A stretch of DNA of 5,441 bases from Eubacteriales bacterium. GTDB taxonomy: Bacteria > Bacillota_A > Clostridia > Lachnospirales > Lachnospiraceae. The position numbers and the translations under genes were made by a program. How positions within the stretch are numbered: the stretch's first letter is position 1; each line of letters opens with the position of its first letter. The stretch lies in NCBI GenBank assembly GCA_030527765.1, contig JAUNAE010000258.1, positions 1-5,441 on the forward strand, read 5' to 3'. Under the pieces are notes generated by a model. It searched no databases. It saw only the letters and a program-made list of their open reading frames with translations, and was not told where the DNA came from. This document shows positions 1 through 5,441 of the stretch, piece by piece.

Positions 1-204
1 CCTCTTAGAGATCCGAATTTAAGCTTAAGAGCAAAAGGGCTATTGGCTATGTGCCTGAGTTTACCGGATGATTGGGTTTACAACATTAGCGGTCTGACAT
101 TGCTGTGTAAAGAAGGACGCGATGCAGTGATGACAGTTCTCAAGGAGCTTGAAGCAAATGGTTATTTATCACGTCAGCGCATCAGATTACATCTGGAAGA
201 TTAA
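1..204 (+). pseudogene. N-terminal fragment of a winged-helix replication initiator/replisome-organiser-type protein (5' cut by window, 3' frameshifted)
   Basis: Frame 1 is open from the first base and ends at TAA 202-204 (67 residues visible, true start outside the window). The translation contains LSLRAKGLLAMCLSLPDDW followed by a segment like SGLTLLCKEGRDAV and then LKELEANGYLSRQRIR. This is the winged helix-turn-helix pattern (HTH_36-like) found at the N-terminus of replication or replisome-organiser proteins of Firmicute ICEs and phages, which would bind the element's origin. The stop comes exactly where the family continues into a G-x-L-x-x-x-E-Y-x-I-Y-E-Q-P segment. That segment is present in frame 3 just downstream (GRLSTMEYVIYEQPQ from 195). 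I therefore read this piece and the next ORF as one gene broken by loss of a single base near 187-195. Family assignment is from memory; the replication role is inferred. Confidence 0.75.
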
Positions 205-209
205 GCACG

Positions 210-632
210 ATGGAATATGTAATTTATGAACAGCCACAGTCGGAAAATCCAACTATGGAAAAACCTGTTTTGGATACTTCTACGTTGGTGAATTCTGTAC
301 AGGAAGAGTCTGCGTTGGTGGGTACGACACTACTAAGTACTGATTTACAAAGTAAAGAATATACAAATAACAGAGTAACAAAAGAGGTTCGACACAAACA
401 TGGTCAATATGGGAATGTTTTTTTATCAGAGGAAGAGCTTGGCAAGCTGCAATCTGAATTTCCCTATGATTATGAAGAACGTATCGAGCGTCTTTCGGAG
501 TATATGGCTTCTACGGGTAAATCTTATAGAAATCATCTTGCCACGATCCGTAACTGGGCAAGAAGAGAGAAACCACAGAAGCAGTCATATAATCCCTCAA
601 TGTATGAGTTTAAGGAGGATGAAAGCCTATGA
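210..632 (+). CDS. C-terminal part of the same replication initiator-type protein, separated by a frameshift
   Basis: 140 residues from the first ATG in this frame. Residues 1-10 continue the EYVIYEQPQ strand that normally closes the winged helix. Residues about 10-60 are a low-complexity linker rich in E, N, P, T and S, including LDTSTLVNS and LLSTDLQSKE. Residues about 64-120 form the conserved C-terminal block YGNVFLSEEELGKL, FPYDYEERIERLSEYMASTG and SYRNHLATIRNWARR, seen in the same position in ICE/phage replisome-organiser proteins. The tail FKEDESL is also typical. Only a weak GGAAG lies upstream of this ATG (195-199), and codons upstream in frame (GGA AGA TTA AGC ACG) still match the family, so the ATG is probably an internal methionine rather than the native start. 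Re-initiation after the TAA at 202-204 could still yield a separate polypeptide. The stop overlaps the next start (ATGA, 629-632), indicating translational coupling. Confidence 0.75.
   Translation: MEYVIYEQPQSENPTMEKPVLDTSTLVNSVQEESALVGTTLLSTDLQSKEYTNNRVTKEVRHKHGQYGNVFLSEEELGKLQSEFPYDYEERIERLSEYMASTGKSYRNHLATIRNWARREKPQKQSYNPSMYEFKEDESL
612..618 (+). promoter_or_regulatory. Shine-Dalgarno site for the DnaC-like gene
   Basis: AAGGAGG lies inside the 3' end of the preceding gene, 10 bases before ATG 629, and fixes that start. Confidence 0.8.
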
Positions 633-1474
633 TTGAGGAAGCAGGTAGTTTTGTGAATGCCCTTTTTGCAAAGATGAATGACCAGAGAGAAGTCAGGGAG
701 AATGAATACCTGGGTGAAGATGGTCTAATCTATTGTGAGAAATGTCACACTCCAGTGCAATGCCGTATCAACATGAATGGTAAGGAAACCATTGTTGGCT
801 GTATCTGCAAATGCAGTGCAGAAGAATTGGAGCGAGAAAAGAAACGTCTGGAAGAAGAGGAACGTATTCGCAGAATCCAGAGACTGAAAGCAACCGGTAT
901 TCAGGAAAAGCATCTTTTGGAATGGCGTTTTGAGATTGCGGATAACAGTAAAGATATCCAGATTGGTAAACGATATGTGGAGAATTGGAAGAAGGTCAGG
1001 GCTGACAACCTTGGCCTTTTGTTATGGGGAGAAGTAGGAAGTGGAAAATCATTTCTTGCTGCTTGTATTGCCAATGCTTTGTTGGAGCAGGGAATACCAG
1101 TGCTAATGACTAATTTTTCTAAGATTCTCAATCAGATGGGAGCGATGTATTCGGAGGAGAGATACCAGTACATTGCTTCCTTTTCTAATTTTCCACTCCT
1201 GATTATCGATGATCTGGGAATTGAGAGAAGTACGGAATATGCCTTGGAACAGGTATATGCGGTCATTGATGAACGCTATAAGTCAGGACTTCCACTCATT
1301 ATCACAACCAATTTGACCATTGCGGAACTGAGGAATCCGGCTGATGTTCCTCACGCTCGTATTTACAGTCGAATATTGGAAATGTGTACACCGGTAAATA
1401 TCAGTGGTGGAGATCGTAGAAAAGCGATCAGTCAGTCAAAAAGAAATACAGTCAAGGAGGTATTGGAACTGTGA
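629..1474 (+). CDS. DnaC/IstB-type ATP-binding protein, probable replicative helicase loader
   Basis: 281 residues. An N-terminal cysteine cluster (C36-x2-C39, then C58, C60, C62, with C45 between) looks like a small zinc-binding module. A charged helix rich in E, K and R follows at about 64-90. The AAA+ core has Walker A GEVGSGKS at 134-141, Walker B LLIIDDLG at 190-197, a sensor-1-like LIITTNLT, and an arginine-containing RIYSRILEM segment near the C-terminus. This is the DnaC/DnaI/IstB clade, which loads the replicative helicase or, in IstB, assists a transposase. With a replication initiator immediately upstream and no IstA transposase nearby, helicase loading for ICE replication is the better inference. 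The start overlaps the upstream stop (ATGA) and has AAGGAGG 10 bases before it. Length and motif order look normal, with no sign of damage. Confidence 0.93.
   Translation: MIEEAGSFVNALFAKMNDQREVRENEYLGEDGLIYCEKCHTPVQCRINMNGKETIVGCICKCSAEELEREKKRLEEEERIRRIQRLKATGIQEKHLLEWRFEIADNSKDIQIGKRYVENWKKVRADNLGLLLWGEVGSGKSFLAACIANALLEQGIPVLMTNFSKILNQMGAMYSEERYQYIASFSNFPLLIIDDLGIERSTEYALEQVYAVIDERYKSGLPLIITTNLTIAELRNPADVPHARIYSRILEMCTPVNISGGDRRKAISQSKRNTVKEVLEL
1454..1460 (+). promoter_or_regulatory. Shine-Dalgarno site for a small GTG-started ORF
   Basis: AAGGAGG sits inside the end of the DnaC-like gene, 10 bases before GTG 1471. It is too far (98 bases) to serve the parB start, which has its own site, so it points to translation starting at 1471. 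The sequence does encode VKEVLEL in the upstream gene, so chance is possible. Confidence 0.5.
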
Positions 1475-1620
1475 AAAAGCATAAGCATAAGCGCATCTAC
1501 GCTTTTGGGGACAAAAGTAACGATATCTATCGACATGGAAAGGAGGTGAAGAAAACCTATGGCAAGACGAAAGACTACAGAAAGCCAGCAAAATGGATCA
1601 GTCGAAGACGTTGCGGTTGA
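1471..1620 (+). CDS. Small basic hypothetical protein overlapping the start of parB
   Basis: The frame runs from GTG 1471 to TGA 1618-1620 and encodes 49 residues, 18 of them K or R, with three histidines near the N-terminal half (start MKKHKHKRIYAFG, end WISRRRCG). GTG overlaps the DnaC-like stop as GTGA, the same coupling arrangement used elsewhere in this operon, and has AAGGAGG at a good distance. The first 29 codons fill the otherwise unexplained gap before parB; the remaining 20 overlap parB in another frame. I do not recognise the protein. Its charge suggests nucleic acid binding, but that is only inference. Alternatively it is a leader whose translation opens the parB ribosome site at 1541-1547. 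Whether it is a real gene is uncertain. Confidence 0.42.
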   Translation: MKKHKHKRIYAFGDKSNDIYRHGKEVKKTYGKTKDYRKPAKWISRRRCG

Positions 1621-2464
1621 TATCGAACGCAAGGATTTGAAGCTATCAGAGCTGCATCCCTTTGAAGGACATCCCTTTAAGGTACTGGATGATGAGTTGA
1701 TGGAGCAAACAGTGGAAAGTATTAAAAGCATCGGAATTGTGGAACCACTCATTGTAAGACCAGACCCGGATGGTGGTTATGAAGTGTTATCCGGTCACAG
1801 AAGACTGCGAGCTGCAGAACTTGCAGGATTGGAGACTGTGCCGGTAGAGATAAGGCAAATGGATGATGATCAGGCAATTATTTTCATGGTGGATTCAAAT
1901 ATTCAGCGTGAAACAATTCTTCCAAGTGAAAGAGCGTTTGCCTACAAGATGAAATTAGATGCTATAAAACATCAAGGGAAGCAGATGGATATTACTTCAT
2001 CCCAAGTTGGGATGAAGTTACAAAGCTTAGATGTAATTGGTGAACCTGCCGGTGATAGCAGAAATCAGGTTCATAGATATATCCGTCTTACAAATCTAAT
2101 TCCAGAACTCTTAGATCAGGTTGATGAGGGAAAGATTAAATTCAATCCCGCAGTAGAGTTGTCCTACTTGAAGTCACAAGAACAGAGAGAATTTCTGGAA
2201 GCGATGGATTCAGCTGTGACAACACCATCACTATCACAGGCACAGCGTATCAAGAAAATGAGTCAGGAAGGTACCTGCACACCTGATTCCATGTTTGAGG
2301 TTATGAATGAGATCAAGAAGGATGATATGACGAAGGTGACACTGGATCATGCCACGATTCGTAAGTATTTTCCGAAGTCATATACACCAAAGCAGATGCA
2401 GGACACGATTATCAAGCTGCTGGAACAGTGGCAACGAAAACGCCAGCGTGATATGGAGCGTTAG
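1559..2464 (+). CDS. parB: ParB/RepB/Spo0J-family partition protein
   Basis: 301 residues. After a short charged N-terminus, the ParB nuclease-like/CTP-binding fold starts with LKLSELHPF. It contains VEPLIVRP (61-68), the GHRRLRAAELAG box (79-90) and SNIQRET (113-119); the GxRR and N-x-QRE boxes bind CTP in characterised ParB proteins. Residues about 120-215 form the helix-turn-helix region that recognises parS-like DNA, with SRNQVHRYIRLTNLIPELL and FNPAVELSYL. The C-terminal part (about 270-301) is basic and likely helical, ending RQRDMER. AAAGGAGGTG at 1539-1548 supports ATG 1559. No ParA is visible in this window. ICE-borne ParB proteins may act in partition, replication control or gene regulation, so the exact role is open. 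A 25-bp palindrome lies within its coding region (see 1994-2018). Confidence 0.93.
   Translation: MARRKTTESQQNGSVEDVAVDIERKDLKLSELHPFEGHPFKVLDDELMEQTVESIKSIGIVEPLIVRPDPDGGYEVLSGHRRLRAAELAGLETVPVEIRQMDDDQAIIFMVDSNIQRETILPSERAFAYKMKLDAIKHQGKQMDITSSQVGMKLQSLDVIGEPAGDSRNQVHRYIRLTNLIPELLDQVDEGKIKFNPAVELSYLKSQEQREFLEAMDSAVTTPSLSQAQRIKKMSQEGTCTPDSMFEVMNEIKKDDMTKVTLDHATIRKYFPKSYTPKQMQDTIIKLLEQWQRKRQRDMER
1994..2018. repeat. 25-bp palindrome inside the parB coding sequence
   Basis: Two perfect 12-base arms, ACTTCATCCCAA (1994-2005) and TTGGGATGAAGT (2007-2018), flank a single G at 2006. It encodes ParB residues 146-153 (TSSQVGMK), between the CTP-binding half and the helix-turn-helix. As RNA it could fold a 10-bp stem with an AAGTT loop. 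No T-run follows, so it is not an intrinsic terminator. It could be a protein-binding site (operator or parS-like), but it does not resemble the B. subtilis parS consensus. Function is unknown. Confidence 0.7.
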
Positions 2465-2479
2465 AGAAGGAGGTTGTAA

Positions 2480-3019
2480 ATGTATAACAAAAATAGATAT
2501 GAGGTACTGAAGGATCAGTGCTCACAGATAAAAGCTAGGATTGGAAACGAGTTGGATGAAGTTGATAGTAAGGCGAGAATTCTGGATAAGAAATTCTATG
2601 AACTTCGAAAAAAGATGGTAATGACTTTAGGTTTTGAGGTGACTCTGGAACAGGAAGAATTTTATCGTTTATTTGAGACTGATTGCACGGTTGGTCTTAT
2701 GTGTGAACCGGATATGGAACCTGTTGCTATGCCAGTGGAAGTCTTGGGGCTTAATTATCCGAACAAAGAATTTGATGAAATTCTCTTTGCTGATGAGGAT
2801 TTGGTCGTGATGTTCGATAAGGATGATGTTGTGGAAGAAGATGATGTGTCATATCTGTGTGGGCCGATGTTTATTGTGCATATGGATGAGTATGGAAATA
2901 TCGAGTCTGTTAATTACGAAAGCATTAGAGACATCTTATATTACCTGGACTTGAAAGCTGTAAAAATGGATTTCCCTGATGATGAATCACTGGAATATTC
3001 TGTTTTCCGCCTTGAGTAA
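2480..3019 (+). CDS. Hypothetical acidic ICE accessory protein
   Basis: 179 residues, family not recognised. The first 48 residues are helical-looking and mildly basic (KARILDKKFYELRKKM), consistent with a short coiled coil. The rest is strongly acidic, including FADEDLVVMFDKDDVVEEDD and DFPDDESLEY. By my count the whole protein has 43 D/E against 19 K/R, and most of the excess lies after residue 50. There is no signal peptide or membrane segment, so it is probably cytosolic. AGAAGGAGG sits before ATG 2480, 15 bases after the parB stop, and the gene ends 10 bases before the next start, so it belongs to the same transcript. An acidic small protein on an ICE could be a DNA mimic such as an anti-restriction factor, but no ArdA-like motif was recognised and this remains speculation. 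Confidence 0.85.
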   Translation: MYNKNRYEVLKDQCSQIKARIGNELDEVDSKARILDKKFYELRKKMVMTLGFEVTLEQEEFYRLFETDCTVGLMCEPDMEPVAMPVEVLGLNYPNKEFDEILFADEDLVVMFDKDDVVEEDDVSYLCGPMFIVHMDEYGNIESVNYESIRDILYYLDLKAVKMDFPDDESLEYSVFRLE

Positions 3020-3024
3020 GGAGG
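3017..3024 (+). promoter_or_regulatory. Shine-Dalgarno site that sets the start of the DUF3846/DUF4313 gene at 3030
   Basis: TAAGGAGG lies 5 bases before ATG 3030 and overlaps the TAA stop of the upstream gene. The in-frame ATG at 2979 has no such site and would overlap the previous gene by 41 bases, so 3030 is preferred. Confidence 0.85.
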
Positions 3025-3029
3025 TTTCC

Positions 3030-4043
3030 ATGAAAGAATACGATGTAATGATCACAGAAAAACTCCAAAGAAAAGTGACAGTCGAAGCAGAATCGCAGAT
3101 GGAGGCAGAGCAGAAGGTTACGGATGCTTGGGATCATCAGGATTATGTACTTGGAGCTGAGGACTTCACAGGCGTCTCATTCGATACAGTTGAGGAGCGT
3201 GAGCGTTCTATCGAACCGGAAAAGATTGACGCATTGTTAATCAGACCGAATGCTTATCCAGAGAAAGTATCCATTGGTACAGAACTGGAAGATTTGCAGA
3301 AGGCAGTCGGTGGATATATTGAGGTCACTTATCCATTTTCTGAGGAAGTCGGACTTGTGATGAATGAGGAAGGTAAGCTTAATGGACTTCCTTTGAATCG
3401 TGCACTTCGCAGTGAAGATGGAGATGTGTATGACGTAATTGCAGGAGATTTCCTTGTGGTCGGTCTTACTGAGGAGAGTTTCGGCTCTCTGACACTAGAG
3501 CAGATGAGTAAGTTCGAAGAGATGTTTCATCAACCGGAAGCATTCATCAAGATGGGAAGAGGTGTTATGGCAATTCCGATTCCAGATGATCAGGTGGAAA
3601 AGCTAGTTGATTCACCGATACAGGAGGATGTGAAGAAAGTCCCTTTTAATTGGGAATTTGGTGAGGAAACAGTATCCCTGAATGTCACTGATTATGCCTA
3701 TGGAAATGGCCTTTATATCGGTATCACCAATTATGGTGAAGATGGTCCGGAGCCATTTGGTGATATGACGGTAAATCTCCCTGGCTACTCGCTGGAACCA
3801 AACGAAGCATTCATTTACGGTGATATGAGCAAAGATTTATTGAACTTTATCAAGGAAAATAAGCTTGGTGAGGTACTTCCGTTTGAAGGAAAGTCCGGAT
3901 ATGGAAGATATAAGGCAGTTGCTTTTGATATGGAGAAACTGAAGGAATTTGATCCGAAGGGAGTATCCAAATTCATGAAGGAACATGGAATGCCGGAGAA
4001 GACAGAACCTGCGAAAAAGAAGAATAAGGATATGGAACGATAG
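3030..4043 (+). CDS. Three-part protein: DpnD/PcfM-like N-terminus, DUF3846, DUF4313
   Basis: 337 residues from ATG 3030, chosen over an upstream ATG because of the TAAGGAGG at 3017-3024. Residues 1-52 (KEYDVMITEKLQRKVTVEA, then an AEQKV helix and an FTGVSF strand) resemble the short DpnD/PcfM family. Residues about 66-150 (IDALLIRPNAYPEKVSIG, then KAVGGYIEVTYPF, GLPLNRALR, DVIAGDFLVVGL) match DUF3846, a domain common on Firmicute mobile elements. Residues about 205-320 (FNWEFGEETVSLNVTDYAYG, LYIGITNYGEDGPEPFGDMT, AFIYGDMS, FMKEHG) match DUF4313. The tail is lysine-rich and ends KNKDMER. None of the three domains has an established activity that I know of. No catalytic motif, signal peptide or membrane segment is visible. 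The gene lies between the replication block and pcfB, so it is a cytosolic accessory protein of the ICE by context. Domain names are from memory. Confidence 0.85.
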   Translation: MKEYDVMITEKLQRKVTVEAESQMEAEQKVTDAWDHQDYVLGAEDFTGVSFDTVEERERSIEPEKIDALLIRPNAYPEKVSIGTELEDLQKAVGGYIEVTYPFSEEVGLVMNEEGKLNGLPLNRALRSEDGDVYDVIAGDFLVVGLTEESFGSLTLEQMSKFEEMFHQPEAFIKMGRGVMAIPIPDDQVEKLVDSPIQEDVKKVPFNWEFGEETVSLNVTDYAYGNGLYIGITNYGEDGPEPFGDMTVNLPGYSLEPNEAFIYGDMSKDLLNFIKENKLGEVLPFEGKSGYGRYKAVAFDMEKLKEFDPKGVSKFMKEHGMPEKTEPAKKKNKDMER

Positions 4044-4069
4044 TTCTTATCACGATGTAAGAAAGGAGG
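4044..4069 (+). other. Small hairpin touching the pcfB ribosome site
   Basis: In the 32-base gap before pcfB, TTCTTA (4044-4049) pairs with TAAGAA (4058-4063), extendable by one T-G pair, leaving a loop of about 6 bases. The 3' arm overlaps the first bases of the AAAGGAGG ribosome site at 4062-4069. The stem is short and AT-rich, so any effect on translation would be modest. Confidence 0.25.
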
Positions 4070-4075
4070 AGACGG

Positions 4076-4567
4076 ATGCAGGAAGAAATTGAAAACAAAA
4101 CCGTCAATCTGACAGTCAGTACCACAAAATTATCTGCAAGAACCATTATCCGTGGCTTCCAGTTGTGGAAAGCACATCACGATAAGGTCAAAGCTAAGAA
4201 GGCTGCGGTAAAAGATCTGTCGACACATGGTAAGCAGTCCATTAAGGAACTGATTGGTCAGAATCAGGGAGTTACCAATATTGATATCTCAAAGACTGAT
4301 TTGAGAGGCTTTGAACAGGTGGCTCGTAAGTATGGTGTGGATTATGCCATTACCAAGGACAAAGGTGCAGTTCCACCGAAATATATGGTGTTCTTTAAGG
4401 CAAAGGATGCAGATGCACTGACAGCAGCATTTACTGAGTTCAGTAATCAGAAGCTTAAGAAATTGGAGAAACCGAGTGTTCTTAAACAGCTTGCGAAGCT
4501 TAAAGAAATGGTTGCAGCTATTATGCCGGATAAGGTACGTCATAAGAGTCAGGAGCGTGATCTATGA
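4076..4567 (+). CDS. pcfB: PcfB-family protein (DUF3801), conjugation accessory factor
   Basis: 163 residues. The N-terminal half carries the family's VNLTVSTTKLSARTI strand and helix, followed by a K-rich stretch and HGKQSIKELIGQNQGVTNID. The centre has FEQVARKYGVDYAITKD and VPPKYMVFFKAKDADALTAAF, which is the diagnostic DUF3801 pattern. The C-terminus is basic. PcfB of the Enterococcus plasmid pCF10 is a soluble accessory factor of the transfer complex that works with the relaxosome and coupling protein; the same role is inferred here. AAAGGAGG at 4062-4069 is 6 bases before ATG 4076. The stop overlaps the coupling-protein start (ATGA, 4564-4567), the usual pcfB-pcfC arrangement. The gene looks intact. 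Confidence 0.93.
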   Translation: MQEEIENKTVNLTVSTTKLSARTIIRGFQLWKAHHDKVKAKKAAVKDLSTHGKQSIKELIGQNQGVTNIDISKTDLRGFEQVARKYGVDYAITKDKGAVPPKYMVFFKAKDADALTAAFTEFSNQKLKKLEKPSVLKQLAKLKEMVAAIMPDKVRHKSQERDL

Positions 4568-5065
4568 GTAGTAAGACAAAGAAGCTTTTGATTCTGAATC
4601 TGCCGTATATTCTGATTGGATTATTTGCAACAAATCTTGCGGAAGCATGGAGAATTGCAGAGGGTGTGGACATGTCAGCGAAGATGATGTCTTTCATGAC
4701 AACACTAGGAATTGCATTCCAGAATCCATTACCTAGTATCTACCCAACAGATTTACTGTTTGGTGCAGCTTGCGGTGCTGCAGTTAGACTGGCAGTATAC
4801 TTGAAAGGTAAGAATGCCAAGAAGTACCGACACAATGTCGAGTACGGATCTGCCAGGTGGGGAACAGCGAAAGACATCGAACCGTTTGTAGATCCGGTGT
4901 TTGAAAACAATGTGATCCTGACACAGACAGAAAGCCTGATGATGGGTAATAGACCAAAGAATCCGGCGAATGCACGAAATAAAAATGTATTGGTTATCGG
5001 TGGATCCGGTTCCGGTAAGACGAGATTTTGGTTGAAACCCAACCTTCTTCAAGGCCATAGTTCCT

Positions 5066-5094
5066 ATGTCATAACCGATCCAAAGGGGTATATT
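5066..5094 (+). promoter_or_regulatory. Candidate promoter spanning the ICE/element junction
   Basis: TATATT at 5089-5094 matches the -10 consensus at five of six bases and lies at the extreme left end of the inserted element. ATGTCA at 5066-5071, inside the interrupted gene, matches the -35 consensus at four of six with a 17-base spacer. Transcription would start near 5101 and lead into the recombinase gene. In Tn4451 a promoter for tnpX forms across the joint of the excised circle; the position here would suit the same logic. Such matches arise easily by chance in AT-rich DNA. Confidence 0.25.
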
Positions 5095-5095
5095 T

Positions 5096-5441
<346 letters not shown>

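Noticed and set aside
400..636. A + strand open frame of 78 codons overlapping the replication protein's C-terminal part.
   Set aside because: It is an out-of-frame shadow; the 210-632 frame carries the conserved ERIERLSEYMASTG block.
1655..1678. Direct repeat CATCCCTTT twice, 15 bases apart, encoding HPFEG then HPFK.
   Set aside because: Tandem HPF-like residues are a normal part of this ParB family's N-terminal motif as I remember it, so the DNA repeat follows from the protein.
1994..2018. The parB palindrome as an intrinsic terminator.
   Set aside because: It lies inside an intact coding sequence and is followed by TACAAAG, with no T-run.
2979..3029. A longer version of the DUF3846/DUF4313 protein starting at ATG 2979.
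   Set aside because: It has no ribosome site and overlaps the upstream gene; TAAGGAGG at 3017-3024 fits ATG 3030, where the recognisable domain begins.
4740..5058. Several minus-strand open frames opposite the coupling-protein gene.
   Set aside because: They lack ribosome sites and recognisable motifs, and mirror a well-supported + strand gene.

Overview
The window is a densely packed, one-directional (+ strand) stretch of an integrative and conjugative element (ICE) from a low- to mid-GC Gram-positive bacterium. It is most likely a Clostridia/Lachnospiraceae-type gut Firmicute. The grounds are near-perfect AAGGAGG ribosome binding sites before almost every gene, moderate AT richness, and a gene set typical of the Tn1549/CTn family of Firmicute ICEs: a winged-helix replication protein, a DnaC-like loader, ParB, DUF3846/DUF4313, PcfB and a VirD4-type coupling protein. 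Taxonomy and ICE family are inferred from remembered gene families, not from a search.

Layout. Bases 1-632 hold a replication-initiator/replisome-organiser type gene. It is cut by the left window edge and also appears split by a one-base frameshift near 187-195. A DnaC/IstB-type ATPase (629-1474) follows by ATGA overlap, then a small basic ORF (1471-1620) with its own Shine-Dalgarno site, then a ParB/Spo0J-family protein (1559-2464). An unrecognised, strongly acidic protein (2480-3019) and a three-part DpnD/PcfM-DUF3846-DUF4313 protein (3030-4043) come next. The conjugation module then starts with PcfB (4076-4567) and a VirD4-type coupling protein (from 4564).

The coupling-protein gene stops abruptly just after its Walker A motif and the conserved DPKG motif, at about 5086-5090. 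Beyond that point there is about 100 bp of AT-rich DNA that does not look like coupling protein, then the start of a TnpX/TndX-like large serine recombinase (5191 to the window end). I read this as the left end of a second mobile element nested in the coupling-protein gene, which would disable conjugation of the host ICE until precise excision.

How the parts fit. The first half (initiator, loader, ParB) would replicate and maintain the excised circular ICE. The middle proteins are accessory. PcfB and the coupling protein would link the relaxosome to the type IV secretion channel. With the initiator frameshifted and the coupling protein interrupted, this copy is probably impaired in autonomous replication and self-transfer. 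The most unexpected non-coding signal is a 25-bp palindrome (two perfect 12-base arms around one base) inside the parB coding sequence at 1994-2018. No RNA genes, CRISPR arrays or convincing terminators were seen, and no gene-free stretch exceeds about 65 bases.
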